Positions 21,801 through 33,080 of a stretch of 64,000 bases of DNA are shown here, in pieces (within the stretch, counting starts at the first letter, position 1; the number at the start of each line of letters is the position of its first letter). The position numbers and the translations under genes were made by a program. Where the stretch lies: contig CM036243.1 of NCBI GenBank assembly GCA_020698575.1, forward strand, positions 30,639,403 through 30,703,402, in the 5' to 3' direction. This DNA is from Bostrychus sinensis. Its lineage: Eukaryota; Chordata; Actinopteri; Gobiiformes; Eleotridae. The notes under the pieces are model-generated. The model was not told the DNA's origin. It made no database searches and was given only the letters and a program-made list of their open reading frames with translations.

Positions 21801-24800
21801 GATGAAGAGGGGGACATTGACATGAGTAATGTAGAGAAAGGTTTACTGTTCTCCCCAAAGGAACACATCAAAAACATGTGGCTGGACTTCAAATTGTCTC
21901 CTCCAACACGCCGCCTGTCTTCCTCTTCCCTGCGCAGTCTGTCATGTGACCAGACAGGTCCCAAAAAGGTAAGAGGGAGGCAAAGATCAAGCAAGGGGAA
22001 GTGGAAACACAGAGTGACCATTCCCAAACCTTTTCATATGACAATGAGGGAAGCTGAGAGGAGGAAACATGGCATTAAGACACGTTCAGAGATTGAACAT
22101 GAAAACACAGAGCTTAAAAGGCAACTCGAGGAGCTCACTGAATGTCAGAGAAAGTTTAGAGCCAGTCCAGTCCCGGCGCATGTCCATCTGCCGCTGTTCG
22201 AAGAGCTACAGGAGAAAAATGAGGAACGGAGGAAGATGACGCGAGAAGAAAACTACCTCAAAAACATCCAGAAACCTTTTAGTTTTTTAGAAAGGGAGAG
22301 GCTGAAGAAAGAGCAAAAGCAACAGCAGAAAACAGCATCCTCAGATCAAGAGAAATTCAAACCATTCAAAGCCAAACCAGTGCCCAAGTCGGTGTACACA
22401 GCGGCCACTGGAGAGCACATGAAGGAGGAGCAGCTCTATCGCTCCATAAAAATGCAAATGCGAGCTCAGGAGATGCTTCTGAGTGCTGCGATGCCTCCCA
22501 GCATGCTCACGCGCCGACTCAGCCAACGCAAAAAGACCAAAGAAGATCCAGAAGAGGACTGTACTCATCAGCCAAAGATCAACAAAGAGATCCCAGACTT
22601 CGACGCCAGCTACAGACGCTTTAAGAAACACCTGGAGAAGCGCAAAGAGGTGAAACCCACAACGTCGTGCGAGCCGTTCGAGCTGAGGACCGCGCAGATC
22701 CCGTCCCATCGCGAGCGGATACTGGCTGACATAGAGAAGGAGCAAAGCAGCCCCAGAGCCCAGCGCTGGCCCTACATCAGCCCCGAGCTGCCCAGGACGC
22801 CCACCTCCAGTCTGTGCTCCTCACTGTCGGGCAGCATGGAGGTCCTGCCCACAAAGACCACGAGTGCCACGAAGAAACGCCAGGAGGCAGTCAGGTAAGT
22901 TCTGTGAGGCCTAATACAATGGTTCCCAACCGTTTTTTGTCTTGTGTACGCCCTGGGCTTTTTGTTATACTACAGGTACGCCCCTCACTCACACGTGTTG
23001 ATAAATCTACAAGAATATACATGAATAAAATACAATTATTCACTGTAAATACAAATTCTTCTGCGTTTTTTCATTAATTTCAATTTGAAGATAAAAAAAA
23101 AAATCTGCCTGTCTTTAAAATGAAAGTATAAAACAAAATTTTAACAATAAACTCCTATGACTATTACACTATTACAGTCATTTTACTGTATATTTTATAG
23201 TGTTCTCCACAGAAAATTTGCCAGTGAAGGTGGTAGCCAACTCATAGTGCCTCTAAATTTTGAACCTTAAAGGTAATATCACTTTTACACCCCACTTACT
23301 ATTCCTAAATGCCAAAAAACTGTTAATTTAACATGAACACTGCATTATAAAAGCATTAAATCTGGGCTTTAGGGGAATAAACTAATGTATATATTACTTT
23401 GTATAGCATTATTGAATAGTAGTCAAGGTGGTAGTTGCTTTTAGCCAAGGTGGCCACCTTAACTATCAACTGCTGGGGGAAACACTGTTTTATGTTAAAA
23501 ATAAACTTAAAAAATAAATATAATATTTTATTAAATTAAATTAAACTCCTAATAAAGCTCCACTACCTGATTTTGTGACTGTAAAGGTGATGTGTCTTAA
23601 AAAAATGTTGGGTTTGGATGATACACTCCTCTTTCCTAATTCCTCTCCTTTGTGATGCTTTATCACAGTCTGACACAAACCTGGAAGTATGCACACAAGC
23701 CAGGAGCTATCACAGTAACACAGCAGAGATCTGGAGTTTGTTTTTAATTCTTTAAAATAAAAAATAAAATTCACATTATTCCTGATAGATTGTAGTTCTG
23801 GATAGATAAAGGATGTATTGACCAATCAGAGTGCTCCTGTCCTATGAAAGCATGTGATTGGTTAAGCTGTTCCTTCCCTCTCTCTAAAACAAAAGTCTCA
23901 TTTTTTATGCTGTACTAATAACTAAATTATTATCTTTACCAAAATACAAAAAAAAAAGAAAGAAAAGAAATCAGGTAGTGCAGCTTTAAATTCACAACAA
24001 AGAAGAAGAAAAATTAGAATAATTTAAATAAGTCTTTGAAACAAGCTGTTATGTATATATTATCAATATATATCAAAATATCAATATATAACAAAATATA
24101 GTATTCAAATTATATTTTTTACCAGTTTTCACCTCATTCATTAGTCATACATTATATTGGTTCAATATGAAAAGATTGCATTAATTTTTTATCCTCTATT
24201 CTAGGAAGTAAATTATGAAATATTGCCCTGTACCCACTGCACAGTGCTCGGTGGGGAAACACTGACCTAATACACAAGTTCTCTGCTAATAAGACTCTCC
24301 ATCCTTTGTGTCCTAGAGCTCGATCCTTTGTCCTTCCTGGTTTTGTCTCCTGTTTCCTCACTGGTGTAGTTTGTTGTTTAGTAGCAGTGTTCTTGTATTA
24401 TAATCCAATAGCACCTCGATGTATTCTGTATATATTGTCCCCACAGTGATGTTTCCAACCCAGCTCTCCTGTACCCACTCCCTCGACTGTGCGCCCCCGC
24501 CCCGTACCACTCCTCTCCTCTTCCTCCTCCTGCTCCTCGGCGCTCGGTGCGTCCCAAAGATGATGTGACCAGAGTTTGTCGTTGAGTAGAAAAGTGCTGG
24601 AGCAGAGGAGGAAGGCCGAGGCAGAGGAGGAGCTGTGGAGAGAGAAGCAGAGGCAGAGGGAGAGGAGGCTGCAGACGGTGGTGGTGAAACGCGCCCAGGC
24701 CAACGACACACACCTGTCTCTGTCCCAGACACAGCCTACGAAACTCAAGGAGTTCAGGTAAACATGTAGCCCAAGATCAGTACTGCAGAGGACATACACT

Positions 24801-26967
24801 AAACAGTAAAAGCTAAGAGTAATACATGGATTTCTTATACACAGACCAATACTTTTGTATCGTACAAAAGTACAATACAGGTTAGGTTAGTTTTCTCTCT
24901 TAGCTCTGATGAGGACAGTGACTCAGATCCAACACCAGGGGCCCCATCTTTAACAAACTAATTAACATATTTAGCTTCAAGGTACCAACAAGTGCTTTTC
25001 TACATTTGCTAAATAACACCTGCTCTTTCCAGTGATATACTTGTTTTTATGGTAAATGGTGTCATACCTTGACAATTTGAGTTTGAAAAACAGACTTGAG
25101 ATCATCTTTTCTAGGTTTGATGCCTTATAAATAAAAGAATCCTTTTTTTTAATGAAAGACCTCGTTACTGAAGAAGTACTCTCACATGAGTTTGTTATAT
25201 CACAGTTTGACAGAACTGATGAGTTTCATTGTGGAGATATGAAAGTCCAAATTATGAAATAATTTTTACATATTCAATATCTGGCAGGCCATAAATGGAG
25301 AATGATATAACTTTGGACCCTATGCTTTACACACAATGGACTTTACATGGTGTAGAACAAAACTTTCAGATGTCATTCATGTGGAGCAAACAGCTGAGCA
25401 GGTACAGCCTGAGGAACTGTGGCATTTTGCAGAAGCCATGATTTTGGCCTGACACGCTCACTTTTTAAAACCTTATTATTTCATAAACTACCAACTCCAA
25501 ACTTTGCACACTTCCTATTGGTTATATGAACAATAATCATACAAAGTTTGAAGAAAATCCAAGGTGGTCAGGTGGGAGGCATTGGTTGATTTGACATGGA
25601 ATTACCCTTATAGGAATAGGAACTATGGCCCAAGTCCCCAGTTCCTATCTTGTGTAAAAGCACGACAACTCAGCACAGTTCCTCAAAAGGTCACAAGAGC
25701 TGCAAAAAGTTCCTTTAGTGTGAAAGGGACTAATCTCTAAACTGGCTTCTGTTGACCATAAACTAACTGTATAACTTAACTTAACTTAACTGTATAAAAA
25801 TGATTGTATTTTTAAAAAATTATGGTTGCATGTTCACATTTTTTCTTTCTGCAGGAAAATGGACCTTCAGCGCAAGAAGGAGTACCAACAGGAAATCAAA
25901 GAGATGAGACAGAGAGTGAAGGGAAGACCTCTTCTGCTGGAACAGGTGGCACAGGTAACACAGATGCACTGTTCAGAGACAAACAGAGAGATGTCCTCAG
26001 TGGCTGCAGGTTGAGGTTCAGTTACATTAAAAACTGTGTATTTTGTCAAACAAACAAAAACATGTTTTGTGTGATTTCTCACTGTTTTCTGTTTGCTTTC
26101 ACAACAGAGAAATGCCAAACAGGCGGCAGAGAAGCGCTACACTGACGCCCTTCACGACTGTGATGTGACTGAAGAGTTCATCGATAAGAAAGCTGCTAAT
26201 TTAACATCTGCTCGTAAACCTTCTTCCTCCAGTGACAGCAGACAGAGGTTAATGTGGGCTGGGTATCCTCAAGGTCTTAAAAGTATTAATATATCAAATT
26301 TGCTGGTGTCAAAATCAGGGCCTTGCATTTCCTATAAGAGTAATACTTTTTACAAATATATATGGCATAAATTACCATGAGTAGCATTAAAACGTCTGAA
26401 TAAAATTGGCATGAGCTATATTTGTGCTAAATGTAATTGTATAATTGTACCTCCTTAATGGCATTTGCATCTTTTTTTCAACTTCCATCTTTTCCTCATT
26501 GATTCATGTTTTCATGTGTTTAGACCAAAATATTTAGTGGTGAATATTTACTCTTGGAGTAGCCTTGGATATGTTTTTTGTCTGTTCTGAGTTAGTTCTG
26601 CTTTAGATCTGGTTTATTCCAGTATTAGGCCTGGTATTGGAAACCCAGATATTTTGTAAGGCAGCTCTAAATCATTTTGCTTTTGTTATTTCCTAGTGAC
26701 AGAGACGACCCCGACATGGGATACAAACCCGTCCACTTCAGGAAGGTCTACCTGAACGACGACGGGACTGAAGCTGATCCGAACGAGTCCGAAACCACTA
26801 AACCAGAGGACCAGGACGAAGTCTGCAGCAGTCAGCGCTCAGAGCAGGACCGTCCTGAAGATGACCAGCAGAACTCAGACGATCACGACGATTACTCAGA
26901 CGATCACGACAATTACTCAGAGGACAGCGACCATGAAGACACCAAAGAGCAGGAGGTAACAGAGTGA
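18881..26967 (+). CDS. fam161a: FAM161A, centriolar/ciliary microtubule-binding protein, 7 exons
   Basis: FAM161A belongs to the inner scaffold of the centriole and photoreceptor connecting cilium and binds microtubules; human loss-of-function mutations cause retinitis pigmentosa 28. Coding exons: 18881-19021, 20324-20586, 21701-22894, 24590-24757, 25855-25954, 26108-26247, 26697-26967. Phases agree at every junction and give 2277 nt, 758 codons plus stop. Family hallmarks: N-terminal MANAHRTNVLVTS and TPVDPHTKAP; SNEEYYSKLEELKKAH (exon 2); the large exon 3 with TIPKPFHMTMREAERRKHG, KKFRASPVP-like FRASPVPAHVHLPL and ADIEKEQ; and the end of the conserved domain RPLLLEQVAQRNAKQAAEKRY (exons 5-6), split here as RPLLLEQVAQ / RNAKQAAEKRY. 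The exon 4 start fits the human protein without gap. The C-terminus is an acidic low-complexity tail rich in D, E and S (exon 7), which human FAM161A also has. Much of the protein is predicted coiled coil. It follows cct4 in the same orientation, as in human 2p15. Confidence 0.95.
22917..24264. mobile_element. hAT-type element, family E copy 1, in fam161a intron 3
   Basis: Left end CAATGGTTCCCAACC; right end, complement, CAGTGTTTCCCCACC. Flanking octamers GCCTAATA and ACCTAATA agree at 7/8 (moving the limits by one base gives a perfect CCTAATAC pair). The left end lies only about 22 bp past the exon 3 splice donor. The interior is AT-rich and non-coding. A second, partial copy begins at 54095. 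A further element at about 23198-23488 is nested within it. Confidence 0.8.
23198..23488. mobile_element. Miniature element nested in the intron 3 hAT element
   Basis: The left end TAGTGTTCTCCACAGAAAAT and right end CTGCTGGGGGAAACACTG are imperfect inverted termini (CAGTGTTTCCCC in complement). Internal GTGAAGGTGGTAGCC and CCAAGGTGGCCACC are partly palindromic. A target duplication could not be fixed, so limits are approximate. Confidence 0.45.
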
Positions 26968-27593
26968 AGAGGACATTTAATAACAGGAGATATAACAATT
27001 TCCATGGAAATCAGGGAATCCCCACAATCTCAAATATATTAAAATGTTAGAATGTCAAAATTAAGGCCTTTTTGATTCATGGACAGGTTTTAAATTGTGT
27101 TCACATAGGTTTCAAATTTTCAAACTGCAACATAGTCTTGGTCTAAAGAGGCTGATGTGTAAAAAAGCAAAAAGCGTTGCACACTTGGTCATTTAGGCTC
27201 CCGTCATTCAAGTCGTGTTATTACCAAAGCTGTCCTTACACAGTATGTGTGTGTAAAGTCTACATGCAGCTGCAAGAACCAGCCCAGCGTCACGTTAGGA
27301 TTAAGTTGGCCACACGATGGCAGCAGATAGCAAGAAAATGCAGTATATGAGAGCACGAGAGAGCTCAGTTTAGTTTGGCCACTGTGATACTGAACAAAAC
27401 AATTCTTGCATAATGGTAAAAATCTGGAAATGTATCTGGTGCTTGGGTTCAGTTTTATAAAAGCAAAATCAAGAACCACTATGTTCTTTAGTGATTTTTT
27501 TTTTTTGTGGCATGAGACAGTATGAGATTTTGACAGCGAAAAATGTAAAAGTAAAAATACAAAGAACATTAAACTCTCCTTTCATGTTTCCTA

Positions 27594-27599
27594 AATAAA
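27594..27599 (+). terminator. Candidate fam161a polyadenylation signal
   Basis: AATAAA about 630 bp after the fam161a stop codon; a second candidate (TAATAAAACC) lies near 27827. Which is used cannot be decided from sequence alone. Confidence 0.4.
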
Positions 27600-28137
27600 C
27601 ACTTTATTATAATGTCAACGGAGAAGGAATACATTTGTTCTGTTTAGCTAAAGATTTGTTAGTGATGCTTTTATTTTTAATGTTTTGTAACATTTGAACT
27701 AGACAAAGGTTCAAGTATGCAATTTGAAGACTTTTAGATACAACATATATACAAAGGTGTTTTTTATTCAAAAAGAAAAAATGTACATTGTGTAACTGTT
27801 TCTGTGGGTTTACTTCTCTGTTCTGGTAATAAAACCACATCTGTCAGCACGTAACATGTTTCAGAGTCTACCAAATTACTTAATTAGTTCACAGTTATTT
27901 CAGTAATTGAGAAAAAAATTACTTTTTCTTCATGATAACACTGCTGAACTTTAGATAGAAATATATTTATTTTACCGTCAACTTTTCTTAATATGTTTTC
28001 TCACCTAATTAATGACTTCACTTGTTTGTTTACCTCTGTGCTAAGCCTTCCCAGGACTCCATGGTCGAGTAATCTTAGGCTGGGCGTGACTTCTTTGGTC
28101 GACTACAGCCCTAAGAACTTGATTTACCAGTTTTCAA

Positions 28138-28590
28138 CAGTGGTGGAAGAAGTATTCAATTTCTTTACTTAAGTAAAAGTAAGCAAATATTTACTCAAGT
28201 AAAAGTATTTTATGCAGACTCGACAGCTCATGAATGTGTTAAATTTGATGGATTTTGCTGATTCCAGATGAAATGAACAAACTGCTGCAGTAGAAGAGAC
28301 TGAATCTGTCGCTGAGCTCTTCTGTCTTTGTTATTCTAAAGCAGTACTACTTTACTGCATCTGTTATATTTAAGTACTGCGTGTCTGCAATGAGGGCAAA
28401 AACTAATGATCTTAAACCAAACTCAAAATACTTTGTACTTCAACTCAGAAATGTAGTGGAGTAAAAGTAAAAGTACCCCTTGTAAAAAAAAAAAACATAC
28501 TTAAAAATCAAACATACAAATTACAGATACATAAAAACTGTACTTAAGTAAAGTAACTAAGTACTTTTACTTTGTTAGATTCCACCACTG
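28138..28590. mobile_element. Miniature inverted-repeat element with ACTTAAGTAAAAGTA motifs
   Basis: Starts CAGTGGTGGAAGAAGTA and ends, in complement, CAGTGGTGGAATCTAAC. Inside both ends are TTTACTTAAGTAAAAGTA and its complement, so the element is a long imperfect palindrome, as is common in fish genomes. No clear target duplication was found. It is non-coding. Confidence 0.75.
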
Positions 28591-28662
28591 CTTCTCGGAC
28601 AGCCAACCCTTTGAGAGTGAGCACAAAGATCGGTCAAAGAAACACGAAAGAAAGACAAACTC

Positions 28663-28668
28663 TTTATT
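28663..28668 (-). terminator. Candidate minus-strand polyadenylation signal
   Basis: The complement of TTTATT gives AATAAA in the context TTTTAAAATAAAGAGTTTGTC, followed on the - strand by a T-rich stretch. Upstream on that strand is AT-rich, UTR-like sequence (28680-28990). It could end an unknown - strand transcript or a very long crebrf-like 3' UTR. No coding exon nearby supports either. Confidence 0.25.
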
Positions 28669-29668
28669 TTAAAAATATACTTTAATACAACAGCTGCATA
28701 TAAATATTAAAATATACATTATACAGGTGTACAGTTCACTCACACAAAACCAAAATAATATTAGGCTTCTATTTGTACGGCACTTCTTGTAATTATTATT
28801 TTTTTGTCCTATTTTTCTTAATGGTTACTTACTGACAGAGTACATACGGAGTTAATGAGTTATCAGGTCCAAAGTAAAGTACAAAGCTGTGTAGTATTGT
28901 GGTTACTGAGACGAACAGAGGAAAAGACTGTACAGTATTTGACAAATGGCATAGAGGAATGTTTGTTAGTCTCTTGGGTTGTTTCGTTTCGTTTCTTCAG
29001 ATTAGACGCGCAGCAGGATCTAACGCCTTCTTATTTTAGACACTTTCTATATTTTTGCCTCGCTTTAAAAAAAAAAAAATCTCTGCTTCTGTTTCTGCTG
29101 CTGCTGCGCTCTGATGCTCGACAGAAACGACTGACTCGGTTTTGGTTACAGCCATAGTTTGTGATTTTAGCCTCACGCAAAACAAGCAGAACATTAATTT
29201 TCAAACACTTTTATCACATTTTTGTAATAAATTTGCAGATTTGTGTGGTCCATTTGTTACTAAAGCAGGGAAAGTAGTGTCTTTATCTTGCTTCAGAGGC
29301 CTTTTGAGTTTGATTTTTTCATTTACAGTAGATGTCAACACACGCCTGGTTTGGAGAAGCAGACAGGAGCAACACCTCAGAGACTAAACCTGGTACTGCT
29401 ATAGAGAAGAAAAAAGCAAAAACATAGATTTGAAAAACTTAACTATAAAGTTTAGTTAAAGTTCCTGGAGCAGTGATTCTCATAGTTATTGAGTATAGCT
29501 TCAGTGTTCAGCATAAATGTCATTAAATTGTAAAAATAAAAACTAAAATAAACATGCGATAATTGTAGGGAAACTATTTTAAAAATATCTTTGGTTCTGA
29601 GAAGTCATGTCAAAAATAAACCCATGTAAATTCAGTTTATGTAACTTGCACTAATCGTAGTTTTTAGT

Positions 29669-30351
29669 AGAGTTGGGTAGGAAATAGTTACTTTTACTTG
29701 ATGAAAAAGTACTTTCTGAGTACATTTTCTAAAACATACCTTTGCTTGATTAAAAACATTTGAAAACTTGAATTTTGTAAATGATTAAAGTATCTTTGGT
29801 CTCTGTGGCCGCCTTGCAAACAGAAGGTCGTGAGTCTGAGAGGAAGGAGAGGTAGAGTTTTGTTTTGAAACACATCCAGTGCACCAGGAGCATTAAAAAG
29901 CAATTATCTGAAAATCAAGTACTTCTATACTATTAAAAAGCATTCAAATTGATTCCAACAGGCATTAAAAAATGTAATCATTCTGAAGTAAAAACAGTGA
30001 CATTATTAGTTTTATTAATGAATATAAATATGTAGAAATTTACCATTTTTGTAGCCTACATGAGCGTGACAGATGGGACCAAATTACCCAAACACCAGAT
30101 GTTTGACTTTCAACATTATTGTTTTTTAATACTTGCAAATAAGTTTTGTTAATTTAAGTAGCCATAACTGTATGTTTGTAGCATTAAAAATGTTAAAATT
30201 TGCATTAAAAAAGTGTTAAGTAGCATTAAATTAGACTTGCTGATACAACAGGAACCCTGTGTACTTTGTATGCAATATACTTTGCACTCAAAACTTTGTT
30301 GAATTCTTTTAGTGTACTAGTAAATACTACTCTAGTACTTCTCCCACCTCT
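29669..30351. mobile_element. Miniature element with AGAGTTGGGTAGGAAATAGTTAC-type ends, carrying an insertion
   Basis: The left end AGAGTTGGGTAGGAAATAG and the complement of the right end AGAGGTGGGAGAAGTACTAG are imperfect inverted termini. The left arm continues TTACTTTTACTTGATGAAAAAGTACTTT. The interior at about 29925-30260 carries GCATTAAAAA-type repeat sequence related to 12350-12680, suggesting a nested insertion. Confidence 0.5.
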
Positions 30352-31129
30352 CACAGTCAGATATCTGGGAATTTAGCTCTCCTGTGCCATAGCAACGAGG
30401 GCACAAAGAGGGCAAACTATACACTCCTGATTGTTTTATTAAGGTTTTTATGTCATCGTAAATCGTTTTTGAGACAATAACTAATGGAAAACGATACATT
30501 TAGGACTCGGGTTCAGGGCGCCTGCTCTGTAAGCCACACGATGCAGAAATATCCCGGAAGACACAGCCACTGGAAACAGCAGATATCTTGTTAGTTGTTC
30601 TAAAAATGTGTTTTCACTGAGCCTATTAGCAGCTGTACATAACAGACACCCGTGCTCTGGTCTGCTTCTCCAAACTGTCCTGAAATGACCTGCTGTAATG
30701 AACACGTGGCCTATAATAAGTCTGAATAAGTCTCTCATAAAACCACCTTTCACCAAAAACAGCAGTCCACCTTAAACCGCTGTGTAAATGGCTTTAAAAT
30801 GAAGTGATTACTTAAATTTCCCGAAGCAAAAAGGCAGTTGTTTGACATCAAAGACCGGCGACACTCAGCCAATAGTGTGGTGCCATTTTCTTTTTATTTG
30901 TAGTCGGCCTCCTTTGAAACCCGAGGCTATTCCTGTGCGGGACGTCTCTCGCTAGGTCAGCGCGGTCCCACAGGTGTCACTTTTCAATTCACCAACAGAG
31001 AGACTGCACATGATTTGGTCCCCAGAAAGAAATACGATTGTGTAGTGTTTATCCAAATCTCCAGCTCTTCAGTGATGGAAAAACTTGTAGCTAATCTTGG
31101 AAATTTTGGGATAATAAAAAAGCAGAAGA

Positions 31130-32055
31130 GTCTCTAGTCCTGGTCCTCGTTAAGTTTTTGGTTTAGTGGTAGGTCTGGTCCAGGTTCTGACCTCACATGT
31201 CTTTTTTCTACAAATACACATTTTTCAGCCCAAGTACCCACATAGAGAATATTTGGCTCTCATGAGTAACTTTTTTAACAGACTAAAATGAGACGAAGAT
31301 AAACCAAAAATAAGCAAATAATAAAATTGTAATTAAAAAACTTAAAAATGGACTATACCAGGCCGATTTAGGACAAATCCAGGACTAAATCAGGTCTAAA
31401 GCAGGAAAAATCAAGGACTAAACAGTGGTCTAAACCTCAACTTTAGGCTAAAACCAAAGCAGGACTAAAACAATAAAACAGGCTCTAAACCAAAGATTAA
31501 AATAACAATTAAGACAGAAAAATGTCTTGTCTTATTAAATGAAGACTAAACAAAGACTAAACCAGGCTAATTTAGGACAAATCCAGGACTAAACCAGTCT
31601 AAACAGTGATCTAAACCTAAAATTTAAGCCCAAACCAGGTCAGGATTAAAACAAGAATAAAACGGGCTCTAAAACAAAAAATAAAATAGGGATTAAGACA
31701 GAAGAATGTCTTATTCAATAAAGACTAAACAAAGACTAAACCAGGCTTATTTAGGACAAATCCAGGACTAAACCAGGTCTAAAGCAGGACAAATGCAGGA
31801 CACTAAACCAGGACTAAACCAGGCTAATTTAGGACAAATCCAAAACTAAAACAGGTCTACAGCAGCACAAATCAAGGACTAAACCAGAATTAAACTGTGA
31901 TCTAAACCTCAAATTTAACCCCAAACCAGATCAGGACTAAAACCAGAATAAAACAGGCTCTAAACTAAACTAAATCAGGACTTCAGCTGCAAAAGACTCC
32001 AGAAAGTAGCACCAGAGAGAGTCCAAATAGTCCACAGTTTGATAATCACAGGATT
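31130..32055. repeat. Degenerate array of CAGGACTAAACC-type motif with hAT-like end
   Basis: Between about 31340 and 31980 short units such as CAGGACTAAACCAGG, GGTCTAAAGCAGGA and GACTAAACAAAGACTAAACC recur dozens of times, with larger blocks repeated at roughly 180-250 bp spacing. The right end, ACTCCAGAAAGTAGCACCAG followed by CCACAGTTTGATAATCACAG, matches the hAT-like end at 63534. It is the complement of the motif at 44.7 and 55.5 kb. Confidence 0.7.
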
Positions 32056-32405
32056 ATAGGCAACACCAGCGACAATGGATAAGCATTTGAACAAAACGAA
32101 CAATGCTTTTCTAAACTAAATCCCCGTATCTACACGCGGCTGGTCGTGTGGTGTGAATAATTTGTTTCCGAAAGCGTATGTCTCCTCAAGCTTCAAAGAC
32201 TCGAGCGGAGATTCAGTGTAAACACGAACCTCGGCGGCGGCTGCTTGTCTCTGGCAAGAAACAAATAAAGCTGTGTTTGAACATGAGATCAGACCCAAAC
32301 ACGGATCAGGTTCAAGACAAAGTCACGGATTGTAATAAATGTAACGGGACGATTACAGACAGGAGAGGGAGAGATCTGCTGGTGGCTGGCCCTTAAAACT
32401 GTGAG

Positions 32406-32645
32406 CGGTGGTTCTCAAACTGTGGGTCAGGTAGCGCTGGTGGTGTACGTGGATGTCCTGGTGGCGCTCAGGTTGGCAGTTCAAGTCAAGGCTGATTTAT
32501 TTTAATTTAGGGACAGTTTTATTGCTTTTAGTCCTGTTTTTGTCCTGCTCTCCATGGTTGCGGTTTAAATTGTTAATTATAAATGTTTTGTCCCTCGGCT
32601 TAGACCTGGATTTGTCAAGATTTAGACTTATTTTAGCTCGTTAAA
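32406..32645. repeat. hAT family B related fragment
   Basis: Begins CGGTGGTTCTCAAACTGTGGG, like the element ends at 11435 and 44680, followed by GGTAGCGCTGGTGGTGTACG and GTCCTG/TTTAG motifs. No matching right end or duplication was found. Confidence 0.5.
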
Positions 32646-33008
32646 AGTCTTAACTTAATTTTGCCTAGCCTGCGTTATCAGTAGCAGTGTTTTCTGAAAA
32701 GAGCCATAATCCATGATGCTGTGGTTTATACCTTTTTTTTTTCTTGCAGGCCTGAAAGCATCTAAAATACTGTCCCAAAAGGAAGTTTAGAGCTGGGTTT
32801 GTAAAGATTTATTCATTTAGTTCATTAAAGATGGTCTTAACTTAACTTTGTGCCATCTTATCTAGCCTGAAGACACATTTTTTTTCCTCCTTTTTTGCAA
32901 TTTTTGTAGGTCTAAAAGCATCTCAAATACTGTCCTAAAGCCCCTCCCACTACACAAAGTCTGCTCTGATTGGTCAGACAGTCCACTTTTTTTATTCAGC
33001 TGTTGCAT

Positions 33009-33080
33009 GGCGGGCGGCAGAGTGGTTAGCCTCACAGCCAGTTTTACAGCCAGAAGGTCCTGGGTTTGATTCCCGGGAAG
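33009..33080 (+). repeat. tRNA-derived SINE-like head
   Basis: GCGGCAGAGTGGTTAGCC (box-A-like) is followed by AGAAGGTCCTGGGTTTGATT, with box B GGTTTGATTCC at 33063-33073. The same core, in the other orientation, is at 61848-62096. The spacer differs from a true tRNA and no aminoacyl stem is seen. Confidence 0.55.

Noticed and set aside
24448..24589. Possible extra fam161a exon upstream of exon 4 (starting TGATGTTTCC after CCCCACAG)
   Set aside because: It opens in the right phase but reaches TGA before a donor that would keep frame. Exon 4 from 24590 already aligns with the human protein without a gap. A minor alternative exon cannot be excluded.
24358..24799. Overlapping - strand frames of 111-133 codons
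   Set aside because: They are the antisense of fam161a exon 4 and its pyrimidine-rich upstream intron; the + strand exon is supported by homology and phase.
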